Below are positions 1-5,806 of a stretch of DNA of 9,102 nucleotides, one piece after another. Both the position numbers and the translations under genes were made by a program. The DNA comes from Sphaerochaeta sp. (GTDB lineage: Bacteria; Spirochaetota; Spirochaetia; Sphaerochaetales; Sphaerochaetaceae), in contig DMOO01000165.1 in assembly GCA_003456855.1 (NCBI GenBank), forward strand, positions 1 through 9,102, given 5' to 3'. Positions within the stretch are counted from its first letter, which is position 1, and every line of letters begins with the position of its first letter. The notes under the pieces were generated by a model, which worked only from the letters and a program-made list of their open reading frames with translations, ran no database searches and was not told where the DNA came from.

Positions 1-651
1 GACCTTGTCGAGAAGTGTGGGGCTGTTGTTGTGGCTCCTTCCTACACCCTGTCCATCTTCAAGCCATACCCTGCGGCACTGCTTGATTGCCATGCTGCAC
101 TGGTCTATATGAAGGACCATGCAGCTGAGCTCGAGATCAGAACTGACAGGATAATGGTCGGAGGCGAGAGTGCAGGAGGAGGCCTTACCACGGCCCTTTG
201 CATGTATGCCCATGACCACCATTCCGTTGACATCGCCTTCCAGATGCCTCTGTATCCGATGATAGACTGCTATGACACGGACTCCTCCAGAGACAACCAT
301 GAGAATATCTGGAACACAAGGAAGAACCATGCTGCCTGGAAACTCTATCTGAAGGGGCTGGAAGGCAAGGAGATCCCCGACTATGCTTCACCTTCCAGGA
401 GAAAGGACTACAGCGGGCTTCCACCCTGCTACACCTTCGTTGGGGATCTGGACCCGTTCCGAGAGGAGACGATCGCCTACGTCAAGGCCCTGAACGATGC
501 CGGTGTAGAGGCCCAAGTCGATGTATATGAAAACTGGTACCATGCCTATGACATATACCACCCAAAGAAAGAGGATTCGAAGGATGCGGCAGAAAAGCTG
601 ATGGAGCACTTCCAGGCAGCTTTCGAGAATTCAAAATTGACATGCCTATAA
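1..651 (+). CDS. alpha/beta hydrolase (HSL-like esterase/lipase), 5' end outside window
   Basis: This is the 3' part of a serine hydrolase of the hormone-sensitive-lipase-like alpha/beta hydrolase fold; the frame is open from the first base, so the start and the oxyanion HGG segment lie upstream. The catalytic triad is visible: the nucleophile Ser in GGESAGG (codon 169-171), Asp in GDLDPF (codon 451-453), and His in WYHAYD (codon 541-543). The segments PLYPMID, NHENIWNTR and ASPSRRKDYSGLPPCYTFVGD are characteristic of this family. It is probably a cytoplasmic carboxylesterase acting on small esters; the true substrate cannot be read from sequence. The gene ends in TAA at 649-651, and the promoter of the following ABC gene begins inside its last codons. 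An internal GTG at 31 is in frame but falls in the middle of the fold, so it is not a start. Confidence 0.9.
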   Translation, partial: DLVEKCGAVVVAPSYTLSIFKPYPAALLDCHAALVYMKDHAAELEIRTDRIMVGGESAGGGLTTALCMYAHDHHSVDIAFQMPLYPMIDCYDTDSSRDNHENIWNTRKNHAAWKLYLKGLEGKEIPDYASPSRRKDYSGLPPCYTFVGDLDPFREETIAYVKALNDAGVEAQVDVYENWYHAYDIYHPKKEDSKDAAEKLMEHFQAAFENSKLTCL

Positions 652-672
652 GCCGAGAATAGAATTCCAACA
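637..672 (+). promoter_or_regulatory. sigma70-type promoter of the ABC exporter, predicted leaderless start
   Basis: A perfect -35 TTGACA (637-642) is followed by a 17-base spacer and a -10 TAGAAT (660-665, five of six consensus bases). The hexamer ends 6 bases before the ATG at 672, so the usual +1 falls on the A of the start codon. No Shine-Dalgarno is present between the hydrolase stop and the ATG. The -35 lies inside the last codons of the upstream hydrolase. The promoter match is seen directly; leaderless initiation is inferred. Confidence 0.75.
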
Positions 673-2810
673 TGCTCAAAATTGATTTCCTGGTTTCAAA
701 TGAAGAATGCGAGAATGTCTTGGAGAAGGCCTCCGAGACACTGCCAAAGCATCTTCAGCTGAAGTACAGGCTTCTGCTTGAGGAGCTGTTCTCCGTCATG
801 GTGGAGGAGATCAGTGGGGCAAGGGCCCAAATCAGGATTCAAGGAAGCATTCCGAAGGTTGTCCTCCAAGTCAAAGGTGAGAAGGTGGATCTGTTCTCCA
901 ATGTGAAGTGGAACTCGGACAGGAATGAGGATCTTCAGAGCCAGATTAGGTTCAACCTGTTCGTTGACAACGCTGACAGGATCAAGCAGAAATACAATTC
1001 AAGAAGAAAGCTCAACACCTATGTTCTGAAGGAGCCTTCCAAGGCCAAGACGACAGAGCAGAAGATAGATGAATTCTACTCCAAGGGAGAGAAGATCACA
1101 CCTTTGAAGCAGATCCTGTTCTTCCGTGAACTATACACCTTCAGGTTCTTGTTCGCCACTGCTGTGAAGGCGATGAGAAGTGCTCCTCTGATTGTGATTC
1201 CAATCATAACGGCAAGGTTGATAGACCTGATAATTGAGAACGAGGCCAACCTGACCAATATCTTCATTCTTATAGGAATAGGTATTTTAAGTCTTGTTCT
1301 CAATGTTATAGGCGCTCATTTCGAGGGAACCGTATTCAAGAAGCTTATACACTCCATAGAGGCAGACATCAGGTCCGCAATGGTCAGAAAGCTTCAGAGG
1401 TTGTCGCTTTCCTACCACAACAACATCCAGACCGGAATGGTCACCACCAAGATAATGATGGACGTGGACAGGATCTCATTCATCTACAACACCTTCATAG
1501 GGGAGCTTTTCCAACTTCTGGTCTATATAGGTGCTGCCGCTGTCATGACTCTGCTGGAATGCAAGTGGATGACACTCTTCTATCTGCTGTGCATCCCTGT
1601 TGCAGTGGCTGTCTCCGTCTTCTTCAGAAAGGCGGTTGCCTACAGGAACAGTGAATACCGCAAGGACCAGGAGAACGCCAACGCCGCCATCGAGGAGATG
1701 CTGGACATGATCAATCTCTCGAGGGTCCATGGCCTTCAGAAGAATGAGAGCACCAGGGTTGACAGGTTCCTGAACAAGATCAAGAAGTCAGGAACTGAGC
1801 TGGACAGCCTGAACACCCTGTACAGCTCCCTTAGCTATGTGTCGCTTCAGGTCTTCCAGCTTGTCTGCCTTCTGTTCTCGGCTCTCATGGCCCGTGGCGG
1901 CTGGATTACAATCGGAAGCATAGCCCTGTTCCAGTCCTACTTCGCGACGATACTCTCCAGATTGACTGCCCTGATCAACCACATGCCTGAGGCCTCAAGG
2001 GGAATCGAGAGCTTCAGAAGCGTCTCCGAGATTCTCTGCATCAACGACGTGGAGCACTCCGGAACAACCAAGGTCAACCATGGAATGAGGGGCAGAATAG
2101 AATTCAGGGATGTCTGCTTCAAGTATTCAGACAAGTCCGGCTTCGCCATGAAGAACTTCTCGCTGGTCATTCCGGAGAGGAAGAGCATTGCAATATTTGG
2201 TGGCTCAGGTTCCGGTAAATCAACTATTTTAAATCTTGTCACTGGCAGTTTGGAACCTCATTCCGGTCATGTCTTTGTTGATGGTATGGATCTGAAGGAT
2301 CTGGATCTTAACACCTATAGGCATCAGATCGCCGTTGTTCCTCAGACTGCAATGCTGTATACAGGCAGTCTTTATGACAACCTTACATACGGGCTTCCAT
2401 ACATATCCAGGAGCATGGTCGAGTCCATCCTTGAGGCTGTAGACCTGAAGGACTTTGTCTACACTCTTCCTGATGGCCTGGACTCTGTGATAGAGGAGGG
2501 TGGAGCCAACCTGTCTGGAGGACAGAGACAGAAGATAAGCCTTGCAAGGGCTCTTCTGAGAAGACCTAGGATTCTGATTCTGGATGAGTTCACCAATGCC
2601 TTGGACCGCAAGAGCGAGATGAATATCCTGAACTGCGTGAAGAGGATATTGGGGACCTGCACGGTTCTGATAGTCTCCCATAGGGTCGAGACTGCCAAGA
2701 TGGTTGATGAGGTGGTTGTCCTGAGAGGCGGCTCTATAATCGACCAGGGCTCCTTTGATGAGTTGGTCTCCAAGGATGGCCCCTTCCACGATATGTATAG
2801 TAAACATTGA
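672..2810 (+). CDS. ABC exporter half-transporter (fused permease and ATPase) with N-terminal extension
   Basis: The 712 residues exceed the roughly 580 usual for a half-transporter. Residues 1 to ~155 are a hydrophilic extension. Residues ~157-440 form the membrane domain with about six hydrophobic helices. Residues ~470-712 form the ATPase: Walker A GGSGSGKST (510-518), Q-loop VVPQ, signature LSGGQ (614-618), Walker B ILILDE (Asp638, catalytic Glu639), D-loop NALD, and switch His670 in SHR. All ATPase residues needed for hydrolysis are present, so it is probably active as a homodimer, or as a heterodimer with an unseen partner, exporting a lipid, peptide or drug; the substrate is unknown. 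The extension has a helix with paired Glu37-Glu38 followed by a beta-rich stretch, resembling a degenerate GHKL ATPase N-box region. The start is chosen because of the promoter ending 6 bases before it; there is no ribosome binding site. Confidence 0.93.
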   Translation: MLKIDFLVSNEECENVLEKASETLPKHLQLKYRLLLEELFSVMVEEISGARAQIRIQGSIPKVVLQVKGEKVDLFSNVKWNSDRNEDLQSQIRFNLFVDNADRIKQKYNSRRKLNTYVLKEPSKAKTTEQKIDEFYSKGEKITPLKQILFFRELYTFRFLFATAVKAMRSAPLIVIPIITARLIDLIIENEANLTNIFILIGIGILSLVLNVIGAHFEGTVFKKLIHSIEADIRSAMVRKLQRLSLSYHNNIQTGMVTTKIMMDVDRISFIYNTFIGELFQLLVYIGAAAVMTLLECKWMTLFYLLCIPVAVAVSVFFRKAVAYRNSEYRKDQENANAAIEEMLDMINLSRVHGLQKNESTRVDRFLNKIKKSGTELDSLNTLYSSLSYVSLQVFQLVCLLFSALMARGGWITIGSIALFQSYFATILSRLTALINHMPEASRGIESFRSVSEILCINDVEHSGTTKVNHGMRGRIEFRDVCFKYSDKSGFAMKNFSLVIPERKSIAIFGGSGSGKSTILNLVTGSLEPHSGHVFVDGMDLKDLDLNTYRHQIAVVPQTAMLYTGSLYDNLTYGLPYISRSMVESILEAVDLKDFVYTLPDGLDSVIEEGGANLSGGQRQKISLARALLRRPRILILDEFTNALDRKSEMNILNCVKRILGTCTVLIVSHRVETAKMVDEVVVLRGGSIIDQGSFDELVSKDGPFHDMYSKH

Positions 2811-2842
2811 CAAAGTTAGGGGCCTCTAATATCCTGTCCGCA
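2807..2842 (+). promoter_or_regulatory. putative promoter of the methyltransferase pseudogene
   Basis: A perfect -35 TTGACA (2807-2812) overlaps the stop codon of the ABC gene. It is followed by a 17-base spacer and a -10 TATCCT (2830-2835, four of six consensus bases). The predicted +1 is near 2842, about 32 bases upstream of the ATG at 2874. This placement, with the -35 over the preceding gene's end, repeats that of the ABC promoter. It suggests the broken gene may still be transcribed. Confidence 0.5.
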
Positions 2843-2873
2843 TAATGAGATTCCATTGAAGAAGGTAGTGATA

Positions 2874-3396
2874 ATGGAGAGATTCGAAGGTGTTGCCAAC
2901 ACTTTGTTCATCCCGCTTGTTGCCCGGATCTATGTTTCCAGACAATTCCCTGAATACTTCATGGACCGTAAGGCCCTTGAGCTGGAGAAGTACCTGCCTG
3001 ACAATGCTGCCAAAGGCTCTTCCCAGTATACGAACATGGCTTCTGTTGCCAGGTACTACAACATGGACAGGAAGGTCAGGGCGTTTGCAAAGGACAGAAA
3101 AGCCTGCAACGTGGTCTATCTTGGAGCTGGTCTTCGATGCCAAAAACGAGGATGCCCTGAAATTCACCAACTGGTTCATCAAGAGAACCGGGAACAAGAG
3201 CGCCCTGATGTATTTCGGCATCAATGACAGCAAGGCCTTTGCAAAGAAGTGCGGGGTGATTCTGATTGAGGAGAAAACCTTTTTCCCTGAGGCGCTGAGC
3301 ATGTTGGGAAAGAAGCTCAATCTGGTCTCCAAGGTCTCAATGAAGGTGGCAGACGATAAAAAACGCGTCATTATCCTACATATCAGGCTATTGTAA
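2874..3396 (+). pseudogene. TcmP/LCM-like SAM-dependent methyltransferase, broken by internal deletion and frameshift
   Basis: Two pieces of one protein lie in different frames. The first, from ATG 2874 (or in-frame TTG 2856), runs 87 codons to VVYLGAGL at 3134: ERFEGVANTLFIPLVARIY and the glycine-rich SAM-binding loop, as in the leucine carboxyl methyltransferase/TcmP-like family. The second starts in the next frame with ELVFDAKN at 3124 and runs 90 codons to TAA 3394-3396, ending in VADDKKRVIILHIRLL, the usual C-terminus. From memory, intact members are about 270 residues, so roughly 85-95 residues are missing, including the rest of the SAM pocket and the catalytic centre. The first piece continues out of frame to a stop at 3227. 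A GAAGG ribosome binding site sits 8 bases before 2874. The product is presumably inactive. Family assignment is confident; the natural substrate is unknown. Confidence 0.85.
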
Positions 3397-3434
3397 TGCA
3401 CTGGAGAAGAAAGAAAAGCAGAGTCTTAAAAACG

Positions 3435-3464
3435 AGAAAAGTCACCGATCAAGGTGACTTTTCT
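3435..3464. terminator. bidirectional intrinsic terminator between pseudogene and tRNA-Val
   Basis: A 12-bp hairpin has arms at 3435-3446 and 3453-3464 (core GTCACC/GGTGAC) around a 6-base loop. On the plus strand the distal arm is itself T-rich (TTTTCTTTT), closing the pseudogene transcript. On the minus strand it begins 3 bases after the tRNA-Val 3' end and is followed by a T-rich tail, so it should end the tRNA transcript as well. Confidence 0.85.
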
Positions 3465-3466
3465 TT

Positions 3467-3538
3467 TAGGCGCGATTGGGTTTGAACCAACGACTTCCAC
3501 CGTGTGAAGGTGGCACTCTCCCGCTGAGTTACACGCCC
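3467..3538 (-). tRNA. tRNA-Val (anticodon CAC)
   Basis: The 72-base cloverleaf reads on the minus strand: acceptor GGGCGTG/CGCGCCT, D stem ACTC/GAGT, anticodon stem CCACC/GGTGG with loop TTCACAC, variable loop of 5, and T arm GTTGG-TTCAAAC-CCAAT. The anticodon CAC decodes GTG valine codons. The discriminator base is A and CCA is not encoded, so CCA must be added by nucleotidyltransferase. Two small oddities are a terminal G1-U72 wobble and an A10-U25 pair instead of the usual G10. It has its own promoter and terminator. Confidence 0.95.
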
Positions 3539-3542
3539 GTGC

Positions 3543-3578
3543 AAAGATGATGATAACTTGGAAGTTGCTTTTTGTCTA
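3543..3578 (-). promoter_or_regulatory. promoter of tRNA-Val
   Basis: On the minus strand, -35 TAGACA (3573-3578) and -10 TATCAT (3550-3555) are separated by 17 bases; each matches consensus at five of six positions. The predicted +1 at 3543 leaves a 5-base leader before the mature tRNA 5' end at 3538. Confidence 0.7.
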
Positions 3579-3589
3579 CATGGTTACAT

Positions 3590-3668
3590 AAAAAAAGGGT
3601 TTTGCGGTCCAGGCGCACCTTTCAGGATTGGGGTGGGGAGAAAAATATGCAACCTAGTCCACAAAACC
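3590..3668 (-). ncRNA. candidate structured small RNA ending in an intrinsic terminator
   Basis: Read on the minus strand, a stem GGTTTTGTGG (3668-3659) pairs with CCGCAAAACC (3607-3598). After an A/A mismatch a second helix CTAGG/CCTGG continues, followed by a possible GCA/TGC pairing, closing a ~30-base C-rich loop (CTCCCCACCCC). Seven T residues follow the 3' arm almost directly (3596-3590). Two base pairs are G-U wobbles on the minus strand but would be A-C mismatches on the plus strand, so the minus strand is the RNA. A weak promoter (TTGTAC, 17 bases, TACTTT) puts +1 at 3668, the first base of the stem. It may be a ~79-nt sRNA, or alternatively an elaborate terminator for the radical SAM gene ending at 3757. 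It lacks the conserved apical loop of SRP RNA. Nothing else is coded in the 3539-3756 gap. Confidence 0.5.
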
Positions 3669-3703
3669 GCATTTAAAGTACCACGAAAGAATGATTCGTA
3701 CAA
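3668..3703 (-). promoter_or_regulatory. weak putative promoter of the candidate small RNA
   Basis: On the minus strand, TTGTAC (3698-3703) and TACTTT (3675-3680) have a 17-base spacer. Each matches consensus at only three of six positions, but these include the -35 TTG and the most conserved -10 bases (TA....T). The predicted +1 coincides with the first base of the hairpin stem, which is the main reason to list it. Confidence 0.35.
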
Positions 3704-3729
3704 TTACTAAACTAAAAAAATTTACTAAA
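3704..3729. repeat. two direct copies of TTACTAAA
   Basis: Identical 8-base copies lie at 3704-3711 and 3722-3729, 18 bases apart start to start, in AT-rich DNA just upstream of the putative small-RNA promoter and downstream of the radical SAM stop. They could be a tandem operator or chance in AT-rich sequence. Confidence 0.3.
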
Positions 3730-3756
3730 GACACGTTTTTTTTCGCGATACTGCGG

Positions 3757-5379
3757 TCAGTACAATCGAATACCGTCATCTTCCATGACAAGTGTTGGTG
3801 AACATCTGTGCATTTTATGGGTTTTGACGAATTCCGACAGACCTGTTCTATCCAGTTGAGCCAGATCGTCAGGCTTGTATGAAAGGTCTAGGGTGACAGG
3901 CTCACAGGTGTCAGTAACGTAGCAGAAGCCCTGGTGAAGCTCCATGAAGCTCTTCATTGCATGGATGAGCTTCTGGTTCTTGGTCTTCTCCAGAAGGGAT
4001 TCCACGAACTCGTCCTGAAGCGTCCAGATATCCTCCTCCTCTGACCTACCTGTCTGGTACATCCACTTGTTGAACAGGGTGAAGAGGTTGCAGGGCGTGA
4101 TGTTGAGCGCCTCCAGAAGGCAGTGGATCCACATGCAGCTCTGACCCTTTGTATAGAAGAGATCCATTCCGTGCCTGATGGCAATAGCGGTCTTTATGTC
4201 CTGCTCGCTGAAGGTCGGTGTGCTGACAACCGTCCTGTTCACGTCGTCACCTGGGACAAGCCCGTATTCTTCAGCTCTCAGTGCAAGCTCTGTGCCTGGA
4301 AGAAGGGAGAGCACGAAGCAGTCTATGTTGCTTGGCATCAGGGAGACTGCAAAATTGACTGTGTTCTTGAACTTCTTGAGATTATCGCTTGGAAGTCCGA
4401 TTATTATGTCCAGACCGAAGGCCACACCCTTTGAGGCCAGAAGCTTTACCTTTGACTCGAAGAGATTCCTGTCGAACTTCCTGTTTATGTATTTCACGAC
4501 CTCCTCGTCGCAGCTCTGAAGCCCAATCTGGAGGGAGCAGTTCAGCTCCGCGAACATGTTGGCCATCTCATCGTCAACAAGCTCTGCCCTGATCTCGAAG
4601 GTGAAGTGCATGTAGTCAGGGGCATTGTCCAGAAGGAGTCTCAGGATGGACTTGGCCCTCTCCCTGTTCAGGTTGAAGGTCGGATCCAGGACAAACACGT
4701 TCTGGATGTCATGCTTGATCAGGTATCTCAGCTCCTTCTCGATTCTGTCCATCGGATAGTCCCGGACGGTCCTCTTTCCCCTTGATTCGAAGCAGAAGGC
4801 GCAGGTGAACGGGCAGCCTCTTGTGAACTCCCAGAGAACTGAGTCATATTCATCTATGATGCAGTCAGCCTCTCCTGACAGGAAGGGGGAGGCAAGCTTT
4901 GAGAGGTCAGGGAGCTTGGAGTTGACAGGTGAAAGGTATTTTCTGGTAATAAGTCCTTCCATCTGTAGATTCGCTACATTTTTACCATCGTATATGCTCT
5001 TCAGGACAACTGTTGTTGATATCTCTCCTTCTCCGAGTGTGGCGAAGTCAAGCCACTCTGGAAGGCCCTTGGTGAAGTCTATCACCTGCGGACCCCCTGC
5101 AAAGAGGAGAATGGAGCTGTCCTTTCTTCTGACTGCCTTTGCAAAGTCCTCGAACCACTTGGAGTTCCATATATAGAAGGACAGGCCAATTGCCCATGGC
5201 TTCCTCTTGACAGCCTCTTCGGCTGCCTTTGAAGGACTGTCAGGAATGTAATGCTGATGAAGCTGGGCCTTTGGAAGCTCCCCTCCCTGGTTGATCGCGG
5301 TCTTTATGCAAAGAGCCCCGAGGGGGAAGCTCATGATCGATTTCTCTGTGGCACAGCAATGTATCTCTATGTGGTTCAT
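3757..5379 (-). CDS. radical SAM protein with N-terminal B12-binding-like domain, unknown substrate
   Basis: The protein has 540 residues from ATG 5379. Residues ~1-145 resemble the cobalamin-binding Rossmann domain of B12-type radical SAM enzymes (ILLFAGGPQ and LGEGE-like segments), but the DxHxxG cobalt-ligand motif is not seen. The radical SAM core follows: Cys189, Cys193 and Cys196 in CPFTCAFC should ligate the 4Fe-4S cluster that cleaves SAM, with FVLDPTFN, FEIRAE, LQIGLQS and DIIIGLP as typical later strands. The ~150-residue C-terminal region is helical and resembles the DUF4080-type architecture, an assignment made from memory. It is likely a cytoplasmic, oxygen-sensitive enzyme; the reaction is unknown. 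An earlier in-frame TTG at 5415 lies upstream of the -10 and over the preceding terminator's T tract, so ATG 5379 is preferred. It appears monocistronic. Confidence 0.88.
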   Translation of the reverse strand: MNHIEIHCCATEKSIMSFPLGALCIKTAINQGGELPKAQLHQHYIPDSPSKAAEEAVKRKPWAIGLSFYIWNSKWFEDFAKAVRRKDSSILLFAGGPQVIDFTKGLPEWLDFATLGEGEISTTVVLKSIYDGKNVANLQMEGLITRKYLSPVNSKLPDLSKLASPFLSGEADCIIDEYDSVLWEFTRGCPFTCAFCFESRGKRTVRDYPMDRIEKELRYLIKHDIQNVFVLDPTFNLNRERAKSILRLLLDNAPDYMHFTFEIRAELVDDEMANMFAELNCSLQIGLQSCDEEVVKYINRKFDRNLFESKVKLLASKGVAFGLDIIIGLPSDNLKKFKNTVNFAVSLMPSNIDCFVLSLLPGTELALRAEEYGLVPGDDVNRTVVSTPTFSEQDIKTAIAIRHGMDLFYTKGQSCMWIHCLLEALNITPCNLFTLFNKWMYQTGRSEEEDIWTLQDEFVESLLEKTKNQKLIHAMKSFMELHQGFCYVTDTCEPVTLDLSYKPDDLAQLDRTGLSEFVKTHKMHRCSPTLVMEDDGIRLY

Positions 5380-5415
5380 ATGGAAAGTATAGCGATTTGA
5401 CGTGTGAAAGTGCAA
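5379..5415 (-). promoter_or_regulatory. promoter of the radical SAM gene, predicted leaderless start
   Basis: On the minus strand, -35 TTGCAC (5410-5415) and -10 TATACT (5386-5391, five of six consensus) have an 18-base spacer. The -10 ends 6 bases before ATG 5379, so +1 falls on its A. No Shine-Dalgarno is present. The -35 abuts the T tract of the terminator upstream on this strand. Confidence 0.65.
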
Positions 5416-5440
5416 AAAAAAGCAGAGCCAAAAGCTCTGC
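5414..5440 (-). terminator. intrinsic terminator of the DUF2188-like gene
   Basis: On the minus strand, arms GCAGAGC/GCTCTGC (5440-5434 and 5428-5422) enclose a 5-base loop and are followed by eight T residues (5421-5414). The stem can extend through flanking A/T pairs. It begins 12 bases after the stop codon at 5453 and isolates that gene from the radical SAM gene. Confidence 0.92.
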
Positions 5441-5452
5441 TTTTTCTAAAGC

Positions 5453-5713
5453 TCAGTCACTTTCCTTTGAAGTCTTTGCATAGGAGAGTGCTCTCAATGC
5501 ATTGTCGAACTTCTGGAACTTTCCGTTCTTCAGGCGGATGACAACCTTGGTGCCCTGGTTTCCGGAAACCTTGACGATGTACTCTGTTCCTTCAATCTTT
5601 GTCTTGAAGTACTTGATGATCTTATCACTTCCCTGGCGTCTTACACCCCAGCCTTTTCCTTCAATGAAGACAAGTTCGTGAACTTCTTTGACTTCTTTCT
5701 TCTCTTCTGCCAT
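5453..5713 (-). CDS. small DUF2188-like protein
   Basis: The 86-residue product begins with a charged, Glu/Lys-rich segment, then shows GWGVRRQGSDK, FKTK and NQGTKVVIRLKNGKFQ. This pattern (GW-V, then a Thr/Lys helix start, then NQG and a strand ending in nG) is that of DUF2188, a small alpha/beta domain of unknown function, often basic. No signal peptide or membrane segment is seen, so it is cytoplasmic. ATG 5713 is chosen over an in-frame upstream start at 5788 because a strong GGAGGAG ribosome binding site (5720-5726) sits 6 bases before it. The gene has its own terminator and lies 93 bases downstream of the amidohydrolase gene on the same strand; whether it shares that transcript is unclear. 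Confidence 0.8.
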   Translation of the reverse strand: MAEEKKEVKEVHELVFIEGKGWGVRRQGSDKIIKYFKTKIEGTEYIVKVSGNQGTKVVIRLKNGKFQKFDNALRALSYAKTSKESD

Positions 5714-5719
5714 ATACAA

Positions 5720-5726
5720 CTCCTCC
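5720..5726 (-). promoter_or_regulatory. ribosome binding site of the DUF2188-like gene
   Basis: GGAGGAG lies 6 bases before ATG 5713 on the minus strand. This strong Shine-Dalgarno fixes the start and excludes the longer reading that would begin at 5788. Confidence 0.9.
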
Positions 5727-5738
5727 ACTTGGTTTAAA

Positions 5739-5779
5739 TTTAGCACAAATTCACTGTTTAGTGTAAAAAATATGCTAAA
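5739..5779. promoter_or_regulatory. nested dyad upstream of the DUF2188-like gene
   Basis: Outer arms TTTAGCA (5739-5745) and TGCTAAA (5773-5779) flank an inner palindrome CACT-GTTT-AGTG (5752-5763). The minus strand also offers a -35-like TTTACA inside this region, but no convincing -10 at normal spacing. It may be an operator, or an RNA structure in the 5' leader of the DUF2188-like gene or in the 3' end of the amidohydrolase transcript. Confidence 0.35.
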
Positions 5780-5806
5780 CCCATGCAAGCAGGGGAGAAT
5801 GGAAGA

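Noticed and set aside
2229..2813. Long minus-strand open frame within the ABC gene
   Set aside because: It lies opposite the ATPase domain, has no recognisable features, and is explained by the coding strand's codon pattern.
2890..3123. Separate plus-strand gene beginning at 2890
   Set aside because: Only its part after 3124 is protein-like; the first part is the out-of-frame shadow of the methyltransferase N-terminal piece.
2826..3401. Minus-strand open frame across the pseudogene
   Set aside because: The opposite strand carries clear family-specific protein sequence in two frames; the minus reading has no recognisable motif or ribosome binding site.
3590..3668. Small SRP (4.5S) RNA
   Set aside because: Length and hairpin form fit, but the conserved apical GGAAG-type loop with the AGCAG internal loop is absent.
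5380..5415. Longer radical SAM reading starting at TTG 5415
   Set aside because: It would begin at the upstream terminator T tract and upstream of a good -10; ATG 5379 fits the promoter and the domain start.
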